A DNA stretch of 64,000 nucleotides, from NCBI GenBank assembly GCA_017305635.1, contig JAFKKF010000006.1, positions 558,001 to 622,000 on the forward strand, in the 5' to 3' direction. The notes under the pieces are model-generated. The model was not told where the DNA came from and made no database searches. It saw only the letters and a list, made by a program, of their open reading frames with translations. Position numbers and translations under genes: made by a program. Shown here piece after piece: positions 37,613-46,478 of this stretch. The first letter of the stretch is position 1. The number at the start of each line of letters is the position of its first letter. The DNA comes from Hyphomicrobiales bacterium (GTDB lineage Bacteria; Pseudomonadota; Alphaproteobacteria; Rhizobiales; Kaistiaceae).

Positions 37613-37793
37613 GGCGGTCCTTCACATTCTCGTCCATTTTTCCCGCAATGAGAGTCTTTGCGGGGAAATGCAGGCGTGGGGCGGTGGCGCGTTCATAGAA
37701 CGTTAACCTTAAATGCCGCAGTTTCCTCCCCATGGCCCAGCGCGTGCCCGGCGCGCGGGCGGTTTCGCATTCGAGCAGGACGCAAAGGGACCC

Positions 37794-38321
37794 ATGAGAA
37801 CGCCGATCCTTCTTGCAGCCGCTGGCATCTTCGCCGTGTCGATGACCGCCGCCTTCGCTGCCGCTCCTCCGGGAGGCGCGACCAGCATCAACACCTTCAA
37901 GTCCTGGACGGCCTACAAGTCCGGCGACGGCGCCGCCAAGATGTGCTTCGTCGCCTCGCAGCCGACGGATACCAAGTACCAGCCTGCCGGCGTGAAGAGC
38001 CGCGATCCGGCCTTCTTCATGCTCACGACGATTCCGGCCAAGAAGATCAAGAACGAGGCGAGCACGATCATCGGCTATGCCTTCAAGGGCGGCAGCAAGG
38101 TGACCGTCGACATAGGCGGCAAGAAATTCACGATGTTCACCGACAAGGACAATGCCTGGATCGAGAATCCGGAGCAGGAGGGCGTTCTCGTCACGGCGAT
38201 GAAGGGCGGCAGCACCATGTCGGTTCAGGGCACCTCCTCGCGCGGCACGATCAGCACGGATACCTATTCGCTTGCCGGCATCACCCAGGCGCTCGACGCC
38301 ATTGCCAAGGAATGCCCGTAG
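37794..38321 (+). CDS. Invasion-associated locus B (IalB) family exported protein
   Basis: A 175-residue exported protein, with signal peptide MRTPILLAAAGIFAVSMTAAFA. The mature part, beginning TFKSWTAYKSGDGAAKMCFVASQP with FFMLTTIPAKKIKNEAS and AWIENPEQEGVLVTAMKGG, matches the IalB family, named for a Bartonella factor but widespread in non-pathogenic Rhizobiales. AAAGGGA precedes the ATG. Function in free-living bacteria is unknown. Confidence 0.78.
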   Translation: MRTPILLAAAGIFAVSMTAAFAAAPPGGATSINTFKSWTAYKSGDGAAKMCFVASQPTDTKYQPAGVKSRDPAFFMLTTIPAKKIKNEASTIIGYAFKGGSKVTVDIGGKKFTMFTDKDNAWIENPEQEGVLVTAMKGGSTMSVQGTSSRGTISTDTYSLAGITQALDAIAKECP

Positions 38322-38427
38322 CCTCCGGCCTGTCCTCCTGACGCAAGGCCTTAGCTAAACCGGACGGCAAGTGGTAACGGAGGGGCGGGAACCCCATATC
38401 CGGCCGCCGAAAGCCCCGCCGAAAGCT

Positions 38428-39630
38428 ATGTCCGCCATCCTGAACGCGCCTTCCCTGTCTCCCTCCTCCGTGCCGTCGAAGCCGGCGCTTGTCGGCATGT
38501 CGCGCGCCGAGCTCGGTGATGCGCTCGGTACCGTCGGGGTGCCGGAGGGGCAGCGCAAGATGCGCGTCGCCCAGCTCTGGCACTGGCTCTATGTCCGCGG
38601 CGCCACCGATTTCGACGCCATGACCAACGTGGCGAAGGACCTCCGCGCCCGCCTCGCCGGGCAGTTCGTTATCGGCCGCCCCGAGATCGTCACCGAGCAG
38701 ATTTCCGAGGACGGCACGCGCAAGTGGCTCTTCCGCTTCCCGTCGCGGGGTGCCGGCCGCCCGGTCGAGATCGAGACGGTCTACATCCCGGAGGAAGGGC
38801 GCGGCACGCTCTGCATATCGAGCCAGGTCGGCTGTACGCTCTCCTGCACCTTCTGCCATACCGGCACGCAGAAGCTCGTCCGCAACCTGACGTCGGAAGA
38901 GATCGTCGGCCAGCTCATGCTCGCCCGCGACCGGCTCGGCGACCATCCGGGCCAGGTGGCGCGCGAGGGCGCCGCGGTGCCTTCCACGGGACGTCTCGTC
39001 TCCAACATCGTCATGATGGGAATGGGCGAGCCGCTCTACAATTTCGACAACGTGAAGCAGGCGCTGGCGATTGCCGGCGATGGCGACGGCATCGGCCTGT
39101 CGCGCCGGCGGATAACGCTTTCGACCTCCGGCGTCGTGCCGATGATCCCGCGCACCGGCGAGGAGATGGGCGTCATGCTCGCCATCTCGCTCCATGCGGT
39201 CACCGACGAGACCCGCGACCGCCTCGTGCCGCTCAACAAGAAGTATCCGATCGCGGAGCTGCTCGCCGCCTGCCGCGCCTATCCGGGCCTCTCCAATGCG
39301 CGCCGCATCACCTTCGAATACGTGATGCTGAAGGGCGTCAACGACTCCCTCGCCGATGCGCGGCAGCTGGTGAAGCTGCTTTCCGGCATTCCGGCCAAGA
39401 TCAATCTCATTCCCTTCAATCCATGGCCCGGAACCGACTATGAATGTTCCGACTGGGAGCAGATCGAGCGCTTCGCCGACGTGGTCAACCGGGCTGGCTA
39501 TGCCTCGCCGATCCGCACGCCGCGCGGGCGGGACATCCTCGCCGCCTGCGGCCAATTGAAGAGCGAGAGCGAGCGCATCCGCATCCGTGAGCGCATGGCC
39601 ATGGAGGCCATGATCGCCGGCGCGGATTGA
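38428..39630 (+). CDS. rlmN: Dual-specificity 23S rRNA/tRNA (adenine-2-C2)-methyltransferase
   Basis: A radical-SAM enzyme (400 residues) methylating A2503 of 23S rRNA and A37 of tRNAs. Strings: [39 protein letters not shown] (CxxxCxxC cluster), [40 protein letters not shown] and ACGQLKSE with the resolving Cys near the end. ATG 38428 is preferred, 19 codons into a longer frame that opens at GTG 38371. Confidence 0.95.
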   Translation: MSAILNAPSLSPSSVPSKPALVGMSRAELGDALGTVGVPEGQRKMRVAQLWHWLYVRGATDFDAMTNVAKDLRARLAGQFVIGRPEIVTEQISEDGTRKWLFRFPSRGAGRPVEIETVYIPEEGRGTLCISSQVGCTLSCTFCHTGTQKLVRNLTSEEIVGQLMLARDRLGDHPGQVAREGAAVPSTGRLVSNIVMMGMGEPLYNFDNVKQALAIAGDGDGIGLSRRRITLSTSGVVPMIPRTGEEMGVMLAISLHAVTDETRDRLVPLNKKYPIAELLAACRAYPGLSNARRITFEYVMLKGVNDSLADARQLVKLLSGIPAKINLIPFNPWPGTDYECSDWEQIERFADVVNRAGYASPIRTPRGRDILAACGQLKSESERIRIRERMAMEAMIAGAD

Positions 39631-39633
39631 AGA

Positions 39634-40197
39634 ATGCCGGCGCTTCTCCGCCTCCTGATCCTTGTTCCCCTCGGCTATGTCGCTGCCTGCCTCGCCGGCG
39701 CGGCCTTCGGGGTCGTGCTCATCTTCCAGCATGATCCGCCGGACGGGCCGATCCTCATCACCTTCGCCGTCGCGACGGCATTCCTGATTGCGTGGGGTTC
39801 CGGTCTGTTGCTCGTCGTGCCTGCCGTCATCGGCACCCTGGTCGCCGAGATCGCCGGCTGACGGTCATGGATGTTCTGGGCATCGTTCGGCGCCGGACTG
39901 GCCCTTCTTCTCTGCGTGCCGGGCATCGGCATCGTCACCGGCATGCTCCTCGGTGTCGGCGCCCTTCCGCCCGAGACGGGGATGGCGGTGGCCGATGCCA
40001 GCCGCGGCGAGATCATGACGGCGGCCGCCGCCTGCGGCGCCGTCGCCGGCTTCGTCTACTGGCTGATCGCCGGCCGTCTCTCCGGCACCGGCTGGGGCAC
40101 TACTTCGTCTGGGTCAGGACGAGCTTCACCGCGAAGCCTCCCAGCACCGTCGCGAAGAGATAGTCCACCGCCCGCGTCGCCTTCGGCGAACGCTTGA
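39634..40197 (+). pseudogene. Membrane-protein gene interrupted by an in-frame TGA
   Basis: Two adjacent open segments (39634-39861 and 39871-40197) are in the same reading frame, separated only by TGA at 39859-39861 and three codons. Joined, the text reads LVAEIAG-stop-RSWMFWASFGAGL, and the whole gives a membrane protein with four spans, ending GFVYWLIAGR, a phrase I recognise from a Rhizobiales membrane-protein family where GWRS-type text stands at the stop. A Trp-to-stop (TGG to TGA) mutation explains it. Past the last conserved residues (about 40085) the frame runs on as a low-complexity Ser/Pro tail antisense to the LysE gene, so the natural stop may also be lost. Sequence error, or two separate small proteins, are the alternatives. 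Confidence 0.6.
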
Positions 40198-40744
40198 GGA
40201 GCGCGGCGATGCGGTCGGCGAAGAGGATCAGCGGCGAGCAGATCGGCACGTTGATCACGGCATAGACGAGGCCGAGGAAGAGCATCTTCTTCGCCGCATG
40301 CGGATCGTGCGGTGAGACGAATTGCGGCAGGAAGGTCACGAAGAAGATGATCACCTTCGGGTTCAGGAGGTCGATCAGCATGCCCTTCAGGAAGACGATC
40401 CGGAGCGGCTCGGGCGGCAGCTTGCGGTCGAGGTTCAGCGACGAGCCGTGGCGCAGCGCGTCGATGGCGAGATAGACGAGATAGAGCGCGCCGACGACCT
40501 TCAGGACGGTGAAAGCGACTACCGAGGCGGCCAGCAGGACCGAGAGGCCCGCCGCCACCAGGATCGAGTGGATGACGAGGCCCATCGACGCCCCGGCGAT
40601 CGAGGCAAGTCCGGCGAGCTTCGACTGCGCGATGGTCTTCGATAGGAAGAGCGTCATGTCGGGGCCGGGCGTCAGCGCCAGCACCAGCGAGGCGGTCACG
40701 AAGGTGGCGAGCACCGGCAGGGCGGGAATGAAATCGGCGAGCAT
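40100..40744 (-). CDS. LysE/RhtB-family amino-acid exporter
   Basis: A 214-residue membrane protein of the LysE/RhtB family of amino-acid or homoserine exporters. Family strings: TFVTASLVLALTPGPDMTLFLSK split at the TPGPD turn, ASMGLVIHSILVAAGLS, VGALYLVYLAIDALR and FLKGMLIDLLNPKVIIFF. Six spans. Start ATG at 40744 begins MLADFIPALPVLATF; the longer frame is antisense to the PAP2 gene. Its 3' end overlaps the broken gene 39634-40197. Confidence 0.9.
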   Translation of the reverse strand: MLADFIPALPVLATFVTASLVLALTPGPDMTLFLSKTIAQSKLAGLASIAGASMGLVIHSILVAAGLSVLLAASVVAFTVLKVVGALYLVYLAIDALRHGSSLNLDRKLPPEPLRIVFLKGMLIDLLNPKVIIFFVTFLPQFVSPHDPHAAKKMLFLGLVYAVINVPICSPLILFADRIAALLKRSPKATRAVDYLFATVLGGFAVKLVLTQTK

Positions 40745-40919
40745 GGCGGGAGCGGCGGATACGAGGGAAACCTCACCATAGCCGATGGCCGGGCCGCTTG
40801 CACGCTGCGCGGGCGGCAGCGGCATGGCAGCGACGATCCGCGCGCTGGCTGGCCGGCCGGCAGGGCTCGCCCTCGGACTGCTCCCGCTATATGACGGGAG
40901 GAACCTTTGGGAGAGCACA

Positions 40920-41759
40920 TTGGCTTCGAGCGACCGCGAGAGATTTCCGGAAATCCGATTCGAACCCTATCCAGGGTGCCCGCCGCTGCTCGCCGACCCG
41001 ATCGTCCAGTGCCTCATCCTCCTCCTCGTGACGTCGGTCTTCTTTCTTCTCTTCCCCGGCGTCGATCTCTGGTTCTCGCGCCTTTTCGTCGATCCGGGCC
41101 ACGGCTTCGCCGTCGGTCGCATTCCGTTCTTCAAGGTCGTGCGCGACATCCACCGCAGCGCCACCTGGATCATCCCGGTGGGCATGCTGCTCCTCCTCGT
41201 CCTCAAGGTGGCGATGCCGTGGCGCCGGGCCCTGGTCGAGCCACGCGATTTCTGGTTCGTCCTGTCGACGCTCGCCATTGCCTCGGGCGTGGTCGTCAAT
41301 CTCGTCTTCAAGAACAACTGGGGCCGGCCGCGGCCGTTCAACGTGGACGTCTTCGGCGGGGACCTTCCCTTCGTTGGTGCCTGGCACATGAGCAGCTACT
41401 GCCAGCGCAATTGTTCCTTTGTCTCGGGCGAGGCCTCCTCGGCGATCTGGCTGCTGACGCTCCTCGTCCTCGTGCCGGTTGCCTGGCGTCCGACCGCGAC
41501 GCGGATCATCCTCGCCCTCGTCGCCATCTTCTCGCTGAACCGCATCGCCTTCGGCGGCCACTTCCTTTCGGACGTCCTGCTGTCCTGGTGGATGAGCCTC
41601 GCGATCATCCTGGCGCTCTACCGCTTCTTCTACATCAATACGCCGGCCTGGCTGGACAATGCGCGCCTGGAGGCGCAACTCGGACGAACCGGCATCGCGC
41701 TCCACCGTCTGTTCCGGCGGGACAAGACTGGCGGTCCCAAGGCCGGAAAGGCAGCCTGA
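40920..41759 (+). CDS. PAP2-family membrane phosphatase
   Basis: A 279-residue membrane phosphatase of the type-2 phosphatidic acid phosphatase family. The three motifs are present: VFKNNWGRPRPFNV (KxxxxxxRP), CSFVSGEASSA (PSGH position; the usual His is Glu) and SLNRIAFGGHFLSDVLLSWW (SRxxxxxHxxxD, with the catalytic His and Asp). Six spans. The TTG at 40920 follows GGGAGAG; an earlier ATG (40824) gives an unsupported hydrophilic N-tail. Substrates may be lipid phosphates such as lipid A or undecaprenyl pyrophosphate; not decided by sequence. Confidence 0.87.
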   Translation: MASSDRERFPEIRFEPYPGCPPLLADPIVQCLILLLVTSVFFLLFPGVDLWFSRLFVDPGHGFAVGRIPFFKVVRDIHRSATWIIPVGMLLLLVLKVAMPWRRALVEPRDFWFVLSTLAIASGVVVNLVFKNNWGRPRPFNVDVFGGDLPFVGAWHMSSYCQRNCSFVSGEASSAIWLLTLLVLVPVAWRPTATRIILALVAIFSLNRIAFGGHFLSDVLLSWWMSLAIILALYRFFYINTPAWLDNARLEAQLGRTGIALHRLFRRDKTGGPKAGKAA

Positions 41760-41786
41760 CGCTTCGCTCTCCGGCGGGAGGAGCCT

Positions 41787-41811
41787 GGAACTTCGCGGCG
41801 TCCCGCCGGTT
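41787..41811 (+). promoter_or_regulatory. Possible EcfG-type general-stress promoter before udgX
   Basis: GGAAC (41787-41791), 16 bp, GGTT (41808-41811), 25 bp upstream of the udgX ATG. This approximates the alphaproteobacterial EcfG pattern GGAAC-N16/17-CGTT with one mismatch at the first base of the -10. Confidence 0.35.
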
Positions 41812-41835
41812 GTGCCTCCGAGAAAGGCCGACCCG

Positions 41836-42513
41836 ATGCCTGCACGCCGTGCCCATGCCGCCGTAGAAGGGGCGCCCGACCTTTTTGCCGACTTTGAGGG
41901 GACGCCACCGGAGGCTGGTCGCCTCTTCGTCGACCTGTCCGTCCCGCGGCAGGAGGCCAAGAGCTGTACGCGCTGCCCGCTCTACAAGGACGCGACACAG
42001 ACCGTTTTCGGCGAGGGGCCGGAGGATGCTGCGATCATGCTGGTCGGCGAGCAGCCGGGCGATCAGGAAGACCTGCACGGGCGGCCCTTCGTCGGCCCCG
42101 CGGGCCAGGTTCTCGACCGGGCCATGGCCGCGGCCGGAATGGAGCGTGACAAGGTCTACGTCACCAATGCGGTCAAGCATTTCAAGTTCGACCGGCGCGG
42201 CAAGAAGCGCATCCACCAACGCCCGACCAATAGTGAGGTCGACATCTGCCGCTGGTGGCTGGACATCGAGCGGCGCGTCGTCCGTTCCCGCGTCATCGTC
42301 GCGCTCGGCACCACGGCCATCCGCGGCATCACCGGGCGCTCCTCCTCGGTGACGAGCCTGCGGGGCAAGGCGGCCAGCCTGCCGGACGGCACCCGGATGG
42401 TGGCGACGGTGCATCCCTCCTACCTCCTGCGCATGCCCGACCGCATGGCCGCCGAGGCCGAATTCTCGCGCTTCGTCGCCGACCTGAAGCTGGCGCTGAA
42501 GGCGGCCGGCTAG
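41836..42513 (+). CDS. Uracil-DNA glycosylase, UdgX type
   Basis: A 225-residue protein of the uracil-DNA glycosylase superfamily. N-terminal cluster cysteines are in ARSCTRCPLY-like KSCTRCPLYKDATQT; the GEQPGDQED (motif A) and HPSYLLR (motif B) are present. Between them is GKKRIHQRPTNSEV, the KRRIH-type R-loop diagnostic of UdgX, whose His forms a covalent bond with uracil in DNA after excision. So this is likely UdgX rather than family-4 UDG. ATG 41836 starts the conserved region; an ORF opens earlier at 41659. Acts in DNA repair. Confidence 0.9.
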   Translation: MPARRAHAAVEGAPDLFADFEGTPPEAGRLFVDLSVPRQEAKSCTRCPLYKDATQTVFGEGPEDAAIMLVGEQPGDQEDLHGRPFVGPAGQVLDRAMAAAGMERDKVYVTNAVKHFKFDRRGKKRIHQRPTNSEVDICRWWLDIERRVVRSRVIVALGTTAIRGITGRSSSVTSLRGKAASLPDGTRMVATVHPSYLLRMPDRMAAEAEFSRFVADLKLALKAAG

Positions 42514-42598
42514 GCTTGCCCGGCTGCCAGGCGGCGTCCTATAAGCCGGCCTTCGGAATTTCCCGAGACCTCCTTCCCAAGACCGGGGCGCGCTTTCC

Positions 42599-43813
42599 AT
42601 GGCGGACATCAAGAAGGTCGTGCTTGCCTATTCCGGCGGGCTCGACACCTCCATCATCCTCAAGTGGCTGCAGACCACCTATGGCGCGGAGGTCGTGACC
42701 TTCACCGCCGATCTCGGCCAGGGCGAGGAACTGGAGCCGGCCCGCCGCAAGGCGGAGCTGATGGGCATCCGCGAAATCCATATCGAAGACCTGCGCGAGG
42801 AATTCGTCCGCGATTTCGTCTTCCCGATGATGCGCATGAACGCGCTCTACGAGGGCGTCTATCTCCTCGGCACCTCGATCGCGCGCCCGCTCATCGCCAA
42901 GCGTCTCGTCGAGATCGCGCACGAGAGCGGCGCCGATGCCATTGCCCATGGCGCTACCGGCAAGGGCAACGACCAGGTCCGTTTCGAGCTCACGGCCTAT
43001 GCCCTCGATCCGAACATCCGGGTCATCGCGCCATGGCGCGAATGGGAGTTCAAGTCGCGCACCGATCTGATCGATTTCGCCGAGAAGCACCAGATTCCGG
43101 TGCCGAAGGACAAGCGCGGCGAGGCGCCCTTCTCGGTCGATGCGAACCTCCTTCACTCCTCCTCCGAGGGCAAGGTGCTTGAGGATCCCTGGGTCGAGCC
43201 GCCCCCCTACGTCTTCCAGCGCACCGTCGCGCCGGAGGATGCGCCGGACAAGGCGACCAGCATCGAGATCGAGTTCAAGAACGGCGATGCGATCGCGGTC
43301 GACGGCAAGGCGATGAGCCCGGCGACCCTGCTCGCCCATCTCAACGCCCTCGGCCGCGACAACGGCATCGGGCGGATCGACCTGGTCGAGAACCGCTTCG
43401 TCGGCATGAAGTCGCGCGGCATCTACGAGACGCCCGGCGGCACCATCCTCCATGTCGCGCACCGGGCCATGGAGTCGCTGACCCTCGACCGCGAAGCCGC
43501 GCATCTCAAGGATTCGCTGATGCCGCGCTATGCCGAACTCGTCTATTACGGCTTCTGGTTCTCGCCCGAGCGGCGGATGCTCCAGAAGCTCGTCGACGAG
43601 AGCCAGCAGCATGTCGAGGGTACCGTCCGGCTGAAGCTCTACAAGGGCAATGTCATCGTCACCGGCCGCAAGTCGCCGAAGTCGCTCTATTCCGATGCCC
43701 TCGTCACCTTCGAGGACGACCGCGGGGCCTATGACCAGAAGGATGCTGCCGGCTTCATCCGCCTCAACGCGCTCCGGTTGCGAACCCTCGCGGCCAGGGA
43801 CCTGAAGTCGTAG
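42599..43813 (+). CDS. argG: Argininosuccinate synthase
   Basis: Condenses citrulline and aspartate in arginine synthesis. The 404-residue protein starts [19 protein letters not shown] (ATP pyrophosphatase loop), [36 protein letters not shown], and ends with the usual synthetase domain [19 protein letters not shown]. Standard length. Single gene; a CtrA-type box lies just after its stop, serving the next gene. Confidence 0.97.
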   Translation: MADIKKVVLAYSGGLDTSIILKWLQTTYGAEVVTFTADLGQGEELEPARRKAELMGIREIHIEDLREEFVRDFVFPMMRMNALYEGVYLLGTSIARPLIAKRLVEIAHESGADAIAHGATGKGNDQVRFELTAYALDPNIRVIAPWREWEFKSRTDLIDFAEKHQIPVPKDKRGEAPFSVDANLLHSSSEGKVLEDPWVEPPPYVFQRTVAPEDAPDKATSIEIEFKNGDAIAVDGKAMSPATLLAHLNALGRDNGIGRIDLVENRFVGMKSRGIYETPGGTILHVAHRAMESLTLDREAAHLKDSLMPRYAELVYYGFWFSPERRMLQKLVDESQQHVEGTVRLKLYKGNVIVTGRKSPKSLYSDALVTFEDDRGAYDQKDAAGFIRLNALRLRTLAARDLKS

Positions 43814-43858
43814 CTTCCGCGCGCCGCACGGCTTCCCGGTGGCAGGGAGAAGGACGGC

Positions 43859-43873
43859 TTAAGCCGGCATTAA
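43859..43873 (+). promoter_or_regulatory. Perfect CtrA-type box, TTAA-N7-TTAA
   Basis: TTAA (43859-43862), GCCGGCA, TTAA (43870-43873). It is formed by an 11-bp tandem duplication (TAAGCCGGCAT at 43860-43870 and 43871-43881), whose period equals TTAA plus seven bases. It is 8 bp before ATG 43880 of the PAS-GGDEF-EAL gene. The match to the CtrA full site is exact; binding is inferred. Confidence 0.6.
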
Positions 43874-43879
43874 GCCGGC

Positions 43880-46459
43880 ATGGGCACTTTTTGGGCAGAA
43901 GCTCCTCGAATTGGACATTCTGCGCCGGTGACCCCCAACGAGCCCGTGCACGATCTTCCACCCCGGGAGGTGCCGCTCGAGGCCGTTCTCGGAAGCCTCC
44001 AGCAGGGGGTGACCGTCTGGGATGACGGGCTGAGGCTGCTGTTCTGGAATCGGGCCTATACGGCCATGTACGGAATTCCCGCCAAGGCCTGCCGCCGGGG
44101 CATGCCGCTGGCCGAACTCGCCCGCGTGACGGTGGACCATGGCGTCCATCCGGGGATGACCTTTGAAGAGGTCTGCGAACTCTACGAGACCCGGCTCGTC
44201 ACGGCGCGTCGGGCCTCGCCGATGGTCTTCGAGAAACCGCACGGCGTCCGCCTGTTCAAGACGATCTACACGCGCATCGACGGCCATGGTTGCGTCGTCA
44301 CCCATGAGGACATCACCGAGCAGCGGCGATGGACCGACGCGCTGCAGGCGCGCGAAAGGCAGATCGAGCGGGACAAGATGCGCTTCGCCGCCGCCATCGA
44401 GAACATGGGGGCGGGCCTCGCGCTTTTCGATCGCGAGGCGCGCCTGGTGGTGTGCAACTCGCACTATGGCGCGATGTATGGCCTTCCGCCGGAGCTCACC
44501 CGGCCGGGCACGCCCGTCGAGGCGATCCTCGGCCATCGCGTCAAGTCCGGCAATCATCCCGTCATCGATCCGGAAGCCTATGTCCGGCAGCGCCTTCGGC
44601 GAACCCATGACGGCAAGGCCGCGTCGGACGTGATTGAGCTTCTCGACGGGCGGATCATCACCATCAGCCATCAGCCGCTCGCCGATGGCGGCTATGTCAG
44701 CACGCATACCGACATCACCGAGCACCACCGCCGCATCCAGGCGCTGCAGGCCCGCGAAGCCGAGCTCGAGCTGCAGAACCTTCGCTTCTCGACCCTCGTC
44801 AACAATCTCGAGATGGGGGTCAGCATGTTCGATTCCGACAAGCGCCTCGTCATCTGCAACGACAACTACGCGCGCATGTACGGGTTGCCGGCTGAGGACA
44901 CGCTGCCCGGCACCCCGGTGACCCGGATCATCGAAAGCCGCCTCGCGCACGGCATGGCGCCGGTGGGCGGAACGCAGGCCTATGCCAACAGCCTGATGGC
45001 CATGATCGAGAGCGGCGAAGCGCACCGCGCCACCACCGAGATGCGCGACGGCCGCGTAATAGCGATAAAGCACACGCCGATCGGCGATGGCGGCTGGGTG
45101 ACGACGCACCAGGACATCACCGAGGAACGCGGGCGCGAGGCCCGCATCCGCTTCCTCGCCCGCTATGACGGGCTCACCGAGGTCGCCAATCGCGCCTATC
45201 TCCGCGAGCATCTGGAAGCCATGAAGCCGCGCGTCGGGCGCGGCGAGCACATGGCGGTGCTGTGCATCGACCTCGACCATTTCAAGGCGGTCAACGATAC
45301 GCTCGGCCATGCCGCCGGCGACGAGGTGCTTCGGCAGGTAGGCGCCCGTCTCACTGCACTGCATCGCGAGACCGACCTGATCGCCCGGCTCGGCGGCGAC
45401 GAGTTCGCCATCCTCGTCTCGCCGCTCGACGGGCCGAGCGTGGCGGCGGCGATGGCCGATCGCATCGTCAAGGCGGTGGCCGAGCCGTTCATCGTCGGCG
45501 ACCACCAGGTCATGATCGGAGCGAGCGTCGGCATCGCCGTCTCGCCGGTCGACGGCCAGGACCCCGAGACGCTGATGCGCAATGCCGACCTCGCGCTCTA
45601 CCGGGCCAAGAGCGAGGGACGGAGCAATTTCCATTTCTTCGAGCCCGGCATGGACGCGTCGCTGCAGGCCCGCCGGGCGATCGAGACCGGCCTCCGGCTG
45701 GCGCTCGCCCGCAAGGAATTCAGGCTGGTGTTCCAGCCGGTGCTCAACATCGAGGAGAACCGCATCTCGGCGATGGAGGCGCTGCTCCGCTGGGACCACC
45801 CGGAGCGCGGCGTCGTGCCGCCGGGCGAGTTCATCCCGATCGCCGAGGAGACCGGCCTGATCGTGGCGATCGGCGAGTGGGTGCTGCGCGAGGCCTGCCT
45901 TGCCGCTACCGGCTGGCCGGCACCGGTCCGCATCGCGGTCAATCTCTCGCCGGTCCAGGTCCGCCATCGGCAGATCGTCAACCAGGTTGCCGCGGCCCTC
46001 CACGAGACAGGGCTGGTCGCGAACCGGCTGGAGCTCGAGATCACCGAGTCGATCCTGCTTGCCGAGACCCACCAGTCGCTCGACACGCTCCACCGCCTGC
46101 GCGCCCTCGGCGTGCGCATCGCCATGGACGATTTCGGCACCGGCTATTCCTCGCTCAGCTACCTGCGCGCCTTTCCCTTCGACAAGATCAAGATCGACCG
46201 CTCCTTCATGCAGGATGTGTCGGCGCAGGACGAGAGCCTCGCCATCGTCAAGGCGGCGATCGGTCTCGGACGCAGCCTCGGCATGGCGACCACGGCCGAG
46301 GGCGTCGAGACGGAAGCGCAGCTCCGCGCGGTCCGCTCCGAGGGCTGCACGGAGATCCAGGGCTATTTGTTCAGCCCGCCGCTCAGCTCCGCCGGCGCAC
46401 GCGACTTCCTCGCCCACGCCCAGCCGCGCCTGGCGATCGGGAAGCGCGAGGCTTCTTGA
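43880..46459 (+). CDS. Diguanylate cyclase/phosphodiesterase with PAS repeats (PAS-PAS-PAS-GGDEF-EAL)
   Basis: A cytoplasmic cyclic-di-GMP enzyme of 859 residues. Three PAS-like repeats start at about residues 33, 169 and 303 (VTVWDDG, AGLALFD, GVSMFDS, each followed by MYGIP/MYGLP), then a GGDEF domain with RLGGDEFAIL and an EAL domain with AMEALLRWDHP, LELEITESILL and DDFGTGYSSLSYLRAFPFDKIKID split over motifs. Both catalytic cores look intact. Start: ATG 43880 lies in the CtrA box duplication without a ribosome site; if the box is an activated promoter, the GTG at 43928 is the likely start. No membrane span is visible. Confidence 0.9.
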   Translation: MGTFWAEAPRIGHSAPVTPNEPVHDLPPREVPLEAVLGSLQQGVTVWDDGLRLLFWNRAYTAMYGIPAKACRRGMPLAELARVTVDHGVHPGMTFEEVCELYETRLVTARRASPMVFEKPHGVRLFKTIYTRIDGHGCVVTHEDITEQRRWTDALQARERQIERDKMRFAAAIENMGAGLALFDREARLVVCNSHYGAMYGLPPELTRPGTPVEAILGHRVKSGNHPVIDPEAYVRQRLRRTHDGKAASDVIELLDGRIITISHQPLADGGYVSTHTDITEHHRRIQALQAREAELELQNLRFSTLVNNLEMGVSMFDSDKRLVICNDNYARMYGLPAEDTLPGTPVTRIIESRLAHGMAPVGGTQAYANSLMAMIESGEAHRATTEMRDGRVIAIKHTPIGDGGWVTTHQDITEERGREARIRFLARYDGLTEVANRAYLREHLEAMKPRVGRGEHMAVLCIDLDHFKAVNDTLGHAAGDEVLRQVGARLTALHRETDLIARLGGDEFAILVSPLDGPSVAAAMADRIVKAVAEPFIVGDHQVMIGASVGIAVSPVDGQDPETLMRNADLALYRAKSEGRSNFHFFEPGMDASLQARRAIETGLRLALARKEFRLVFQPVLNIEENRISAMEALLRWDHPERGVVPPGEFIPIAEETGLIVAIGEWVLREACLAATGWPAPVRIAVNLSPVQVRHRQIVNQVAAALHETGLVANRLELEITESILLAETHQSLDTLHRLRALGVRIAMDDFGTGYSSLSYLRAFPFDKIKIDRSFMQDVSAQDESLAIVKAAIGLGRSLGMATTAEGVETEAQLRAVRSEGCTEIQGYLFSPPLSSAGARDFLAHAQPRLAIGKREAS

Positions 46460-46478
46460 AATCCTCGTCGACGGCTGC

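Noticed and set aside
37642-37664. CCCGCAA / TTGCGGG hairpin after the DUF1232 gene
   Set aside because: Short 7-bp stem without a T-tract on either strand; not reported as a terminator.
39859-39861. TGA as a selenocysteine codon
   Set aside because: The context suggests Trp in homologues, there is no SECIS-like hairpin evident and no selenoprotein character.
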